DNA of 64,000 bases from Epiperipatus broadwayi (GCA_028023455.1 JAQFVV010012402.1:16432935-16496934); one strand, 5' to 3'; positions 25,046 through 36,513 are shown, counted from the stretch's first letter. Notes: generated by a model from the letters alone, not told the origin. A program made the numbers and translations.

Positions 25046-25132
25046 TTTTTTTGTTTTTTTTTTAAGTGTCATAGCATCGGCCGGGACGCGAACCCGCAAC
25101 CCGCGCTGACCTCTCGACCACCAATGCAAGAC
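25046..25132 (-). mobile_element. tRNA-derived SINE, subfamily A, 16-bp target duplication, internal deletion
   Basis: AAAAGAACGAGTAGTT occurs at 25030-25045 and 25133-25148. The copy has head and B box but lacks about 36 bp between them, compared with the copy at 42195. Confidence 0.9.
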
Positions 25133-25697
25133 AAAAGAACGAGTAGTTAAAATCACGTTTTTAGATTAGTTTTTTCTTTTTTTTTTTAAAAAAAAAAAAA
25201 AAAGAAATTTAAAATAAAATAGGACTTTGCCTCAATTTCTACCAATTTAATATTAAAAATAGTTGACTATAAAGCTATTTGAACTTAGTGGTATACAATA
25301 GGTCAAATTAAATAAATCAATGACATACGATAATTTATCGATTTATCGCAAAAAAAAAAAAGTATATATTTTAATCATCACCTATCTATTAAACATTATA
25401 ATTTAACTATCAATCACTCATGATATCAGTCTTTGTTTACAATTCACTGTATAAAATTGTAAATTACTTTTTTAAAAAAAAAAAATTTCTTTAATACATC
25501 TATATAGAATTGATGTTAAGAAAAATAAGAATGAAACTATTATATCAAACTACATTGAATAATTCAATTGAAAGGAGCAGATATTGCTACACAAGCATCG
25601 CATTTGCTTAAAATTTGTAGCATTACTTTCCAAAAGACTTGAAAGATAATAAATAAAACCATCAAAAGATAGTTGAGATATTAAATCAACAGAAATA

Positions 25698-25869
25698 ATA
25701 AACAATGAGCATTGCCAATTGCTCAACAAGCTTTGTGATAAATGCTTAAACCAGAGAAAGCATGTAAAATATCTCTATCAGGAACCCCCCCCCCCAAACC
25801 TCTGACCATGGTTTCGTGTTTGGCACTCCTCTGAGAGGCGCTGAGCAATTGGCAATGCTCATTGTTTAT
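25698..25869. repeat. 172-bp foldback with 28-bp perfect terminal inverted repeats
   Basis: 25698-25725 and 25842-25869 are exact inverted copies (ATAAACAATGAGCATTGCC...). The interior is not symmetric. It holds a C10 run and, on the minus strand, a hammerhead-like fold. Confidence 0.9.
25799..25838 (-). ncRNA. Hammerhead-like motif, complete stems
   Basis: Minus strand: stem I CCTCT, core CAGAGGA (U4 to A, otherwise consensus), stem II GTG/CAC with loop CCAAA and a standard G-C closing pair, GAAAC, stem III AC/GT with loop CATG, cleavage site GTC, then AGAGG pairing with CCTCT. Only one core base departs from consensus. Confidence 0.55.
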
Positions 25870-26762
25870 ATCTTACAAGCTTAAGAGAATTTGATCATGT
25901 GATCTATGATTCTTATTTAAATATAAATAATAGTTTGAGCTATCATACAGAAGCATTTAGCTCTCAGAAGTAGCTTGCTAAATCACACAGTGCAATAAAA
26001 TAAAGAAATGGACTGCTTTTTTAAATCAAAAATTTAATTATAGAACGTTACCTTGTTTTCATTTAATTTTTTATGTAGTTACTAGATCAAATACAAGTCT
26101 AAATATTTTATAAGCATAAGAAATGGTGAACATGTGATGTTTTAATGGTTTAACTTTAAAAATAGATATATGTGTAGATATCTGTTCTATGATGATCTAA
26201 AATAAGTAAACCATAATGATTTAATTGAATTTCATTTGATTATTCTTATTACCTACTTATCCAGTTCATAGTCTTGCCCCCCCCCCCATACCATTAGATA
26301 ATTAGATCTCCCATAGAATGTTTTAATGGAATATTTTATTGTCTTTCTATTTAATTATTTCCTTATAATCCTGAACCCATAAAGTTAGATGATTTAAGAC
26401 TCATATAGTGTTTTGATGCACGTACACTATTATCTATCTACTAGAACATCATCAAGAACTTGATCCTATATCTGATGGATAATTAAAAAACAAAATCTGT
26501 GTGCATAATAAGAATGCAGTAACAAATGAATACGAAACTCTAAATAAAGATAAAAATTAGATAAATATATCTTAGATAAGTTAAACAGGTAAATAAATAC
26601 TAAAGTTAATTAGAAAAGTATTTGCCTGAACAAATATCTAGATAAATTTGATCTATAAATGAATGAATGATTAATTATTTTTTTCTACATTGTTAGTTTT
26701 TAAAGATTATTTTAGGATAAAACAAAATTTCAATTATAAATTTAGTCTTATTATTATTTCAG

Positions 26763-26988
26763 ACTCTGGATAGTTTCTCCCAGTCTAACATGAAAAACGA
26801 TTTTTTATCAGTAACAGTAAAGTCGGTTAAACCTGGTAGCATCGTTATCGACACAGAATTGAAGTTCCTGCAGAATAATAATACAAACTTAATTCAAGAA
26901 AATACTACCGAATTTAAAAATCAAATTGAATCAATTTTTACTAATTACTCAAATACTATGGAACATACATTAACCGTTACTGTGCATG
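26763..26988 (+). CDS. SEA/EGF membrane protein, exon 3 (SEA domain, second part)
   Basis: Acceptor TTATTTCAG|ACTCTG, donor CATG|GTAAGT. Phase 0 in, phase 1 out. It carries the rest of the SEA domain: strand FLSVTVKSVKPGSIVIDTEL with the GSIVI turn, then a helix with EFKNQIESIF, and a last strand HTLTVTVHG. GS(V/I)VV is where SEA domains of the MUC1 kind self-cleave, between Gly and Ser, so GSIVI could be cleaved; this is inference. Potential N-glycosylation sites are NNT, NTT and NYS. It continues directly into the EGF modules of exons 4-6, the usual SEA-EGF order in membrane mucins. Confidence 0.9.
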
Positions 26989-27474
26989 GTAAGTTGAAAT
27001 TAAGACACTTGTGTGTGTGTATATATATATATATCCATTAACACAGATTATCAGATAAAGTTATATACACATCCAATAATATAAATAAATAAAAAATAAA
27101 TACCAAAAAAAGTGCATACTTTATTTAATAATAAAATTTCTACTTTACTTAATAAGTTTTTTCTTTTTTAAACAAAAATTGTAGATTATTTGCATTTGCA
27201 AATAAATATTCCGCAATCTAGTGTATTACATACTTTATTCCATTAATTTTAAATATTGGTTTCAAACTCTTGAAGAATACAATTTGTAAGTATAACTATT
27301 TATTTTCCATCCCATTTCAAAATGAAAACCGTTTATATTTCTCAATGTGAGTGAGAATTAAAATACAATAAAACAGTCAAGAATTTTTTTTTCTAATTTC
27401 ATTCAATTTTGTACTGTAATAACAGTATATATATATATACTGCCGCTAGTTTTAATAATTTATATATGCACCGT

Positions 27475-27605
27475 CATTATTATTTTCAACCATTATCAAT
27501 TCACTGGAGGATGAAGGTCTCTCAAAATTTAATCCACTCTCTTTTTTCTAACCTCTCTTCTCCACAAAACACCAACAAACTTCCTTATTTCATCCATTTC
27601 CACAG
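27475..27605 (-). mobile_element. RTE-type 3' fragment
   Basis: Minus strand; matches the tail at 22985 (segment equivalent to ETFILQWIDN), diverged, 3' end only. Confidence 0.6.
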
Positions 27606-27689
27606 TAATTAAAGTCTTGAAACTGATATTGTCATATTCTGAATAATATTTATCAAAATACCATCAGCAGTGATTAGATTACATGAGGA

Positions 27690-28620
27690 CATTAAGAAGA
27701 TTATCATTGATGAGAGTGCATGACAAGGTAATTCCATATTTCCATAACTTTTTTTTATAAGAATGGGGAGCTAAGAGAGTAAAAATACATGGATATCTAT
27801 ATTTTCCAAATAATGTAGTTGTTTGTGTAAATAATGATCTAGAGCTTAAGAAAATAGGAGTAAAGATAAATACTAAAAAGTCTAAAGTAATTTTCAATGA
27901 ATTTTCTTACAAGAAGAAAATAAAGATGTCAAGCATTGGTAGCCTAGAGGTCAGCGCAGCCGCCTTGTAAGCAAGCAGTTGCTTTCAGACAGTTGTCACA
28001 GGTTCGCTTCTGGCTAATGCTTTGACATATGGAAAAAAAAAAGAAAATAAAAATTGGTAATCATAATATAAAAGAAGTTAATAACTGCATAGACTTTGGT
28101 CAGATTAACACAGAAAAAAACATAATGGATGAAATTAATTATAAAATTAAATTGGGTGAAGTGCTTTCATTAGAAACAAGTTAATATTAAAAGAATATGT
28201 GTCTATATGGTTAAAAAGAAAGGTTTTAATAGATGTGTTTTACCTGTTTTTACTTATAAATCTGAGACTTGGATGCTTAATAGAATAGCAAAACCGTATC
28301 TTCAGGAAAATCAATAAAGTATGGAAAGATTCAAGTTAATCAATAACAAGAAGTGATTGAAAGTAAAATACTTGGTGAAAAAAAGCAAATATATATCATT
28401 AAACATCACTGAAAGAATTGAGACTTAAATAAAGCTTCTCTGAACACTGATGGACAATTAAAATCCTAAACTGGATTTCAAGAGTTTATAAAAGACCTAG
28501 AAAAAGATCACACTTGAGATGGATGAAATAATAAAGTTTGTTGGTGTAATGTGGAAAAAAGAGACTATGGATCAGAAAAACTGCATTATATTTGGAAAAA
28601 TCTTTATTTTTTAGAGTCCT
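27690..28620 (+). pseudogene. RTE-type reverse transcriptase fragment split by a SINE
   Basis: Before the SINE the frame reads KKIGVKINTKKSKVIFNEFS, the segment after the catalytic motif in RTE enzymes. The catalytic FADD region is eroded to FPNN. After the SINE it continues with KIKIGNHNIKEVNNCIDFGQ, then VFTYKSETWML, and the conserved end (RPRKRSH..W). Joining across the SINE restores KKKIKI, matching SQKKKIKI in the copy at 34.7 kb. Numerous stops: a pseudogene. Confidence 0.75.
27925..28040 (+). mobile_element. tRNA-derived SINE, subfamily B, 11-bp target duplication
   Basis: AAGAAAATAAA at 27914-27924 and 28041-28051. The copy has a full head (CAAGCATTGGTAGCCTAGAGG), GTAAGCAAGCAGTTG, B box GGTTCGCTTCT and A tail. 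It interrupts the RTE coding fragment. Confidence 0.9.
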
Positions 28621-28872
28621 GATGTCTTTTTTACTACCTCAATATTTTATAAGATGTAAATTAATTTGATTGGTTATATATTTTCTATCAACTTAATACT
28701 TTATCATGTTATAAATTAGCACACAAAATGTTGACATCTGTAATCCAAGTATTCTTACTCAAACTGATGTCCAAAACTATATGAAGTTGGAAAAAAAATT
28801 TCAACAAAAGTTGTAGCTTTTAATATATGTTTTTAAAAAAGAATTTGGAAATCTTATAAAACCATGAAAATA

Positions 28873-28940
28873 ACAAAAGTAGATAACCCATAACCAATCT
28901 AGCTAGTCATCCAAATATTGGTTAGTAAACTAAAACAAGA
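28873..28940 (+). repeat. Fragment of a second SINE-like family
   Basis: ATAACCAATCTAGCTAGTCATCC and ATTGGTTAGTAAAC match the body of the copies at 33135 and 57345. No tRNA-like head. Confidence 0.5.
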
Positions 28941-30904
28941 AAGAAGTATAAATTGTCAACCTAATATAACAGCCTGAAAAATGTTTTTTTTTTTCTTAAA
29001 TGTTCTGTGAAGAAATAATGCAAGAGCTTTCATCTTTAAATAGACTATTTAAAAGCCATAAAACTCTTAACTATACTATTCACAAATAGAAATAATAAAA
29101 ACTCTCAGAGTCTAAAGTTTCAGAACATTTTTATATGAGTATGGAATGAGAGGTTTAATTTACATGTTAGTAAAAGCCCGACGTAAGCCAAGTCTTTTTT
29201 AGCTTTTGAAATCCGAGTTGCATTAACACATATTATCAACTGTATTTACATAAATAATAACTATTAAATTTTCATCAAATATGGTAAATGCTACTGTTTA
29301 TAAACAACAATAATACTTATATTTACTAATAAATTTAAAACAATTATCTTCAGTTTTTTTAAAAAGCATAATTCTTCTATGATAAGTAGATAGTGTTAAC
29401 ATTAATTTACCAGTAATCAGTTATCTTTTAGTTTTTAATTATTGCTAATCTAATTATCTGAGTAATGAATTATTTTATTTAACACATATTTATTAGCTTT
29501 TTTCTACAATTGTAGAAAAATTCTCAAAATATACAACATTAGTCTTTGTCCTATTATTATAAAAGTGTTTTTATTCAACTACTGACATTAAAATTTAATG
29601 TTAAAATTTGAATTTTAAACTAATAGTTAAAATTTCTCTCCAAAAGTTGGAATAATCAAAAGTGATAACATTGCTGGAAATAAGTTCTTTTTTTCTTTTT
29701 ATTTACTATGGGTTATTGTTTTCTCCCTCTTCATTATTATGAAATCATTTTAGCATTTCTACCATATTTGTATTATTATTTGTTTCCAACATGCAAAGCC
29801 CTGAAGTAATCTCTATTAAACTCATTATGAAATACAATATTAGGATATATACATGTAATAAATCTAGCCATGATGTTAACAATTTTAATGATACCTTCTC
29901 TGCTAATAGTGAAAGCCATATCATCTTCTTTTAATTTTTTACAATGATCTTCATCTCATTAACTCAGATTCATCTTTCCTTCTATCTAGTCAATAAACTA
30001 GATTTATATTTATTGTACAGTAATAGAAATCTAATTAAGTTGGCTATTTTATATTGATTAATTTCTTATTGTACATTTCCAAAGTTATTTGTAAAGATAA
30101 AATGTAGTCTATATCTATCCATTGACTTATCCATCCTCTATCTATTTACTTACCTATCTATCCCAAAGTTCATATTAATTTTATTTACATTTTAAATATT
30201 TTCTACTGATATTAAAAGAAAATAATATGACAATGATTCCTAAAATCATTCCAAACCAGATTTTCTCAAATTATACATCACGTCTTCAAATGTTGTGCAT
30301 TGTCTTAATATTTTCTGCATTAGACAAATTTGTTCTACAATTGCATGTTATTTACCAGTCATTTATTGCAAGCATATTATTTTTCAATAAATATTTAAAT
30401 GATTATTAATCATTCTTTGTTAGATTAGGAATTGCTATACTTTATTTGGTTATATATAAATTAATAATGTCTCTTTATATATTTCATGATAACTTTCATT
30501 TTTATAATTTGTTCAATCCTTTCTATTTATAAATCATGATTATATATTTGCCAAAAATTATAATCAAATGCATTTTGAACATATGATTGTAGATATTAGA
30601 AACAAAAATCAAACTAATGTATATATTTTGATAAACTAAGTTTCTTCAGATAAGCAACCCCAAATGTTATGCACTAATGTGTATATATCAAGTGGTATTG
30701 TTTAGCAATTATTTATTCACAAAAATTATTCTTTATTGTTGTGTGGTGAAGAAGGAGAATGGCAAACTGAAGCAATGCCTGAATTTCTTATAAATTTCTG
30801 AGCAATAAACTATTCAATTATATTTTTATTATATACATTAACTTTAGATATAAATTAAAATGTAAAAATATTTATAATGTACTTTATATGTATTTTTTTA
30901 AAAT

Positions 30905-31335
30905 GTGATTTACCAATTTTTACTTATGGATCTGAGACTTGGACACTTAACAGGAAAGCAATACAGAGACTTCAGACCACTCAAAAATGTATAGAGAGAT
31001 GTGTGTTAGGAGGAACAAGAGGGGATTGGAAGTGAAATATATATGTAAAAGAACAAACAGGTATTATTGACATTATTGAAAGAATTGAGACTGAAGTTGA
31101 GCTGAGTTAAATACTTGGCTAGAAGAGATGATAATAGATGGACAGTTTAAGTCTTAAACTGGATCCCAAGAGGTTGTTAAAGACCTAGAAAGAGACCATA
31201 TGTGAGATGGATGAATGAAATAAGGACATATACAGAGTGATGTAGAGAAGTGAGGCTAGAAATCAGAGAAACTGAATTCAATTTGAAGAGACCTTCATCC
31301 TGCAGTGGATTGATAGTGATTGAAAATAATGATAA
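30905..31335 (+). mobile_element. RTE-type retrotransposon 3' fragment
   Basis: Starts at FTYGSETWTLNRKAIQRLQT and continues through VLNWIPR...RPRKRPYVRWMNEI to ETFILQWIDSD and a stop, ending with an AATGATAATAG tail. Two frameshifts. About 430 bp of the end of the element. Confidence 0.8.
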
Positions 31336-32149
31336 TAGTCTGTCTGCAATGCATTTCATGACTTGATAATAGTAAGACAGCAGAGATTGGAGCTCAAGAT
31401 TCATGGATCATGACCCAGCTGCATCACTTATGGGATTCAAACTTCATAGAACTCTTAAGCAATAAACTATTTTATTATTAATAAAGTAACAGTTTTTGCA
31501 ACAGTATATTTGATATGCGAAAGAGTGGTTAATAAATTTCTCAAAAACACAAGACCATAGTGCAGGCTGGGAAAAAAAAATATTTACAATGATATTAATG
31601 TGCCATATATAATGTATATTACAACATGTATCAACTATACTAAATTTAAATTCTAATCTAGTGAAAAATAATTATTTAATGAAAGTGATTGGAGTAAATA
31701 AATGCTTGTAAAAAAAATAAACATTTGCAGAATAAATTTATGCAGTGTATATTTAATTATATGGATTATTGTTGGGTAAAGATTTTGAATAGTGGACCAA
31801 AAAGAAATAGTAAAGAAGACACTAATCACCAAGTTAGCGGTCAGATAAATGGAGATAATTTTTCTTTTGCGATTTTCTCTCCACCTCACAATATTTAGAT
31901 ATACTTTTATGAACAATCAATGGGGGATTGATTATCTAAAAGATTAATTCTAAGCTTACTTGAAATCTATTTTAAGTTTTTCTTAGCCCAGATTCAAATC
32001 TCATATTATGGGATTGCCAGTCAAAAACATAACCTATTTTATCATGAAGCATATAATTTTTTTTTTCTTATTGCACTGCCAAATCCATATAATATTAATA
32101 TCATTTATGTTCTTTATTACTTTTTACAATGCTTTTTACAGCCTACTAT

Positions 32150-32185
32150 TGTCAGTTTCAATTGCCCAAGCACTCTTCTTCAGAA
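32150..32185 (-). ncRNA. Hammerhead-like motif
   Basis: Minus strand: CTGAAGA, extra A, eroded stem II (GAGTGC/GCAATT), GAAAC, cleavage-site region TGAC. A decayed mirror of the next motif. Confidence 0.4.
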
Positions 32186-32477
32186 CTACAACACCCATAA
32201 TTCAAATATATGAATACAAATATACATTAACATGTAATTTTATATTTTGTATATATATTCTGCTTGATTATAAGATAGAATATATATAAAATGTAAAATT
32301 ATATGTTCATGTATAGTTGTATTCAAGTACTTGTATTGTGTTTGTTATACATGAACATATAATTTTATATTATATATATATAAATTCTATATGATTATAA
32401 GATAGAATATATATAAAATATAAAATTATATGTTCATGTATATCTGTATTCAAATATTTGTATTGTGTTTGCTATAC

Positions 32478-32515
32478 TTCTGAAGAAGATTGCTGGGGCA
32501 ATCGAAACTGTCAAT
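32478..32515 (+). ncRNA. Hammerhead-like motif, intact core boxes
   Basis: CTGAAGA fits CUGANGA. Then come one extra A, a perfect 6-bp stem II GATTGC/GCAATC, GAAAC and cleavage site GTC. Only two base pairs of stem I are evident. Confidence 0.5.
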
Positions 32516-32735
32516 AGTGGATTGTAAAAAGTAATAAAGAACATAAATGATATTAATATTACATCATGAAGCGTTTTTAAATATTAATTAGTCTTACTTA
32601 TATATGTAAGAATTTGTTTTTAAATTTTATTTAAAAATTGAATTCATTTTCAAATAAGTCTTAACGTCACATATTAATTAAATAAGCATACAGGATTTCC
32701 TTTCATTTTTTTAAATAATCTTTTTACTGTTTCAG

Positions 32736-32879
32736 AACTGAAGAATCCATGTGAAGATGTTCGGCTGAATTATTGCGATAAAAATTCTATTTGCTTATAT
32801 GATAATGGAACATTTTCTTGTGCATGCAAAACAGGATTTCTAGATATTTCATCAAATAGACCTGGTGAAGTGTGTAGAG
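32736..32879 (+). CDS. SEA/EGF membrane protein, exon 4 (EGF-like module)
   Basis: Acceptor ACTGTTTCAG|AACTG, donor AGAG|GTAAAC. Phase 1 at both ends, the classic symmetric phase of EGF-encoding exons. It encodes one complete EGF-like module with six cysteines: NPCEDVRLNYCDKNSICLY, then FSCACKTGF and a final VC. One N-glycosylation site (NGT). Known EGF modules of this kind mediate extracellular contacts. No calcium-binding signature (D.D/NE) precedes the first cysteine. Confidence 0.9.
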
Positions 32880-33020
32880 GTAAACTCATTCAGTGAATTA
32901 ATTAAAGAACTTAATATTATTAAATTCAAAATTACAATTATTATCCCCATTGACATATATATATATACATTGAAGTTTTATTAGATTATTAAAAAAAATT
33001 AAATCAATTTTTCATTTCAG

Positions 33021-33090
33021 ATGCCTGCACAAATGGTTATTGTTTGAACAATGGACAATGTAGTTTGTATGAAAATAATAACATTTGCAA
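33021..33090 (+). CDS. SEA/EGF membrane protein, exon 5 (first part of last EGF)
   Basis: Acceptor TTTCATTTCAG|ATGCC, donor CAA|GTAAGT. Phase 1 in, phase 2 out. It encodes DACTNGYCLNNGQCSLYENN and ICK, giving four cysteines of an EGF-like module; exon 6 supplies the remaining two. Only 70 bases, so it is easily missed by gene finders. Confidence 0.9.
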
Positions 33091-33134
33091 GTAAGTTTAT
33101 TTGAATTTATCATTTTTATCTATTAATTTGTATT

Positions 33135-33375
33135 TAGTCGTGTGCCAATAGTGCATGTGCCATACTTGTGACCTAGGTTCAAATCCTAAGCCACATAAAA
33201 TTTGAAAACTTTCCAGGTTCCAATTAGACTTAAATTTTTTTTCCTCAGGTAGCCAGCTCATAACCAATCCAGATAACTATTACAATATTGTCAAAAATGA
33301 ATGACTAGGTATTCTTAGCTAGAAGGCGAAACACAAGAAGATAAGCCACTCAAATCCCTCACCACTTGTTAATTG
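33135..33375 (+). mobile_element. tRNA-like SINE of a second family
   Basis: GTGCCAATAGTGCATGTGCCATACTTGTGACC is followed by a B-box-like GGTTCAAATCC, then a body including AGCTCATAACCAATCCAGATAACT. It aligns along its length with 57345-57545. The tRNA-like head is distinct from the other SINE family. Confidence 0.65.
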
Positions 33376-34034
33376 ACAATCTTCTTGTGTAATATCGTCT
33401 TTTTCATTATTTATGGAAGACAGGGAGGTAGAATAAGACTTTTTAAAGTTTTTTTGTCTTTATATTTTCTATTTGTTATGTTAGTGATAAAGTTAGATTG
33501 TAGACATATGTACTATTTATTATATTATACGACTTCTAAGAATCAAGAATACTCAAAAAATAATATGACAAAATTGTTAATAAAAACAACCTAATAGATA
33601 AAAAAAAAAAAAAATTAATAACAGTATGATGAAGAGATCTGTTAATTGGATTTTTAAAAAAAGCATTGTGGACTTGAACAAATAATTGAATATATATCAT
33701 TTCATATTTAAAAATAAATGTTTAAACACAGATTTCATTTTGTCTGGAGTCCACTCTGAAATGTGTGTGAGATAAAAAGTATAAGTGTTTCGTCAATAAT
33801 ATAAAAAGTCTAATACCTCAAATGTTCATAATGAAACTTGAACAAAATGTTTTAATACAAAACTGTTTAATAAAAAACTATAGCCAATAATGATATATGA
33901 TTATGAATTAACATAAAAAAATTAACTGAATAATTCTTGACCATGTAAAGAAATAAGAAGAAGCACTTAATGTTTAAATTAAACTTCTGGAGGTTGTGAC
34001 AGATTTGAGAGATACAAACCAGCTCTTGATTTAA

Positions 34035-35100
34035 ATATTGTTTTATATCACCACCATCATCATTTAAACTATTATTAATTCATTTCAAGTTTAATCCAGT
34101 TCTCTAATCTCTAGTCACTCTTTTTCGTATCACATTTGTAAACATTCTTATTTCATTCATCCATTTTACATGTGGTCACTTTCTAAATCTTTAACAATTT
34201 CTTGGAATCCAATTTAAGATTTCAACTATCCAATTATTATTATCTTTTTTGGCAATGTGTCCATCCTAGCTCAGTTCAATTTATTAATCCATACAATGAT
34301 GTCAGAACTATCTGTTTAATCTGTGATCCATGTATTTCATTTTTGATCTCTTCTTGTTATTCCTGACATATAACTCTCCATAATTCATTGAGTGATCTGA
34401 AGTTTCTGTATTGCTCTTCTATTAAGTGTCCATGTCTTAGAGCCATAAGTAAAAATGTGCAAAGCACATTTATTAAAAACTTTCCTTTTAAAACATATAG
34501 GCATATTTCCTTGTAATATTAAGTTACATCTATTAAAAACACTCCATCCAAATTTAATCCCATGATTAATTTCATCTATTATGTTTCCATATGTATGAAT
34601 AATCTGACCAATATGTTTATAGTTGTTAAATTCTTCCAATTTATCATTATTAATCTTTATTTTCTTCTTTTGAGAGAATCCATTGAACATTAATTACTTA
34701 CGTCTTTTTAACATTTATATTTAGTCTCATTTTTTAATATTCAACCTATAACTTTTGCAATTTCCTAAAACTTTGAAACATTATTTTCAAAAACAACAAA
34801 ACCTAGATGACTTAAATAAATTCCCTTTATGTTACTTCCCTAGTATACTGGTTTGATCCACAAAATACTTCTTGTGAAACTGCTATATTTGGAGATATTG
34901 AATCACTTTGTTCTACACCATTGTCAATATAAATCTTCTTATATCACCATTATTGTTGCATTTTGATTAAATATTCTTCAGAATGTGACAATACCCTGAG
35001 TCTATATTCTGATGAGCCAATGCTTTAATCATTCTAGAGATGCTTATAAAATTAAGTGCCTTTTAATAATTCACAAATCTAAAACTAATATATCCAGGAC
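34035..35100 (-). pseudogene. RTE-type reverse transcriptase relic, 3' half
   Basis: On the minus strand the best part (34385-34690, 101 codons open) reads SQKKKIKINNDKLEEFNNYK, then GWSVFNRCNLIL, CFKRKVFNKCALHIFTYGSK, and TWTLNRRAIQKLQ. These blocks are typical of the region after the catalytic motif in RTE-type endonuclease-reverse transcriptases. Downstream (34380-34035) follows the usual W.PR...RPRK...W tail. Upstream, to about 35100, the reverse transcriptase core is recognisable only as a stop-ridden stretch. It is the longest RTE relic here and a pseudogene. Confidence 0.8.
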
Positions 35101-35280
35101 CAACCAGTCAATTGGCAGCTGGATAATTTTGATCATTTATTAAAATAACAATATAAAATTTAATAATAAATTCAAGAGTTTATTTTAATCTGAATATAAT
35201 AGTATTATTAGTGAAGATTAGTAATTCCACTTAACAATTCATATCTTTGTAGAAATTTAATATATATATATATAAGCTAT

Positions 35281-35945
35281 TCAACACTTAGACAATCCCA
35301 ATATTAGTAACAATCAACAATTTCAAACTGTAATTAAGGCAACCTTTTTTTAACAATAAAGATGGAATGGAACCTTTGTTAATGATTTAATGTATTTATA
35401 TAGACACTAAAATTTGACCACAAAGATTGAAATTATTGATACAATGAAATTTAAATAAACTTCCTCAAACAAGTAAATATAACCTGTTCTGAGTGTAGAC
35501 TAATAAATAGTCAATTATAACACTGCAAAATGCAATTATACTTTTTAACTCCCACTCCAAGTATTACTTAAATAACAAGTGTAAATATATGCTCAAGGCT
35601 AAATGGGTTTGTAAGTAATCATTAAAAGGCAGTTAACATTTAGACAATCCCAATATCAATAACAATCAACAATTTTAAACTGTAATGAAGGCAATAACAA
35701 TGAAGGTGAAATCCCACCTTTATTAATGGTCTAATATACTTATATAGACACTAAAAATTGCAACTTAATCACAGAGATTGAAATTATTGATACAAAGAAG
35801 TTTAAATAAACCTCTTTAAACAGGTAAATTTAACTATTCTGAATGTAGAGTAATAGATAGTCAATTATAACATTATAAATTACAATTATAATTTTTCAAA
35901 TCGCATTCAAAGTATTACTTAAATAATAAGTGTAATATATATATA
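35281..35945 (+). repeat. Two-unit tandem repeat, period about 352 bp
   Basis: Units begin near 35281 and 35633. Both contain TTAGACAATCCCAATAT, TATATAGACACTAAAA, GATTGAAATTATTGATACAA and AATAGTCAATTATAAC-type segments in the same order. A third partial copy lies at 21045. No coding content. Confidence 0.85.
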
Positions 35946-35948
35946 TAT

Positions 35949-36513
35949 GCAAACAAACAATTTAATGGTAAAAAAAAACATTTTAAATTCTTTAGTAGCA
36001 CTTTCAATTATGTAGTAATCATCATCAGCTTTAAATGAATTTCAAATTTTAATGTTATATAAATTTCCATAAGCTGTGCATGGCCGTATTTGCAACTTGC
36101 CTATTAATAACATTATCTTTATACTTATCTATTAAAATTGCCTTTTTAATTTTCCTCTTTTTATGATTCCTTTCTTCCATTAATATTTTTATTTCATTAA
36201 TATTAAATGTAAACCTATAATTACAAGTCTTTTCATGGTCAAAGAATACTGAAGCTGTATTAAATTGACTATTAAATTATTTTTAATCTGATTATATAAT
36301 AACTGATATTCCTTTCATCTTTTTTCCACAGAACATCTCGATTCATTGATATATAATTTATTACATCCACAAGAAATCTGATAAATTATATTACTTTTTT
36401 GCATTTTAGGAATTATACTCTTAGAATTATTAATCAATTGATTAACATTTGAATGAACACATATTTTTAATATTTAATATATAATATTTTTTACCATTAA
36501 ATTGTTTGTTTGT
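35949..36513 (-). mobile_element. Truncated Penelope-like element bounded by 27-bp inverted repeats
   Basis: 35949-35975 (GCAAACAAACAATTTAATGG...) is mirrored at 36487-36513 with one mismatch. On the minus strand it encodes a GIY-YIG remnant, SNIIYQISCGCNKLYINES, then a block ending KIKKAILIDKYKDNVINRQ and a stop after HSLWKFI. A hammerhead-like motif follows. One stop lies inside the endonuclease part. GIY-YIG endonucleases make the nick used for target-primed reverse transcription in Penelope elements. Confidence 0.8.
35990..36033 (-). ncRNA. Hammerhead ribozyme candidate after Penelope-like stop codon
   Basis: Minus strand: CTGATGA intact, one extra T, stem II GATTA/TAATT with loop CTACA, GAAA, AG-TG-CT stem III, cleavage site CTA. 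Stem I has two clear pairs (AG/CT). Its place directly downstream of the coding remnant ties the motif to the element. Confidence 0.55.

Larger units (their letters stand above)
19267..26762 (+). other. Intron 2 (about 7.5 kb)
   Basis: Phase 0, GTATGA...TTATTTCAG. It carries a Tc1-like remnant, a Penelope-like 3' coding fragment, an RTE tail, a SINE and a compact hammerhead-like foldback. 21640-22980 and 23185-25029 are AT-rich with nothing I can name. Confidence 0.8.
32051..32562. mobile_element. Foldback insertion with 10-bp target duplication
   Basis: ATCATGAAGC occurs at 32041-32050 and 32563-32572. Inside, arms 32091-32230 and 32420-32560 are inverted copies, with further AT-rich inverted copies at the centre. 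Each arm carries a hammerhead-like motif pointing outward. This fits a Penelope-like terminal repeat insertion. It ends about 165 bp before exon 4. Confidence 0.75.
26989..32735 (+). other. Intron 3 (about 5.7 kb)
   Basis: Phase 1, GTAAGT...TGTTTCAG. It carries RTE fragments, a SINE nested in an RTE fragment, and a foldback with target duplication just before exon 4. 28950-30900 and 31440-32030 are AT-rich with nothing named. Confidence 0.8.
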
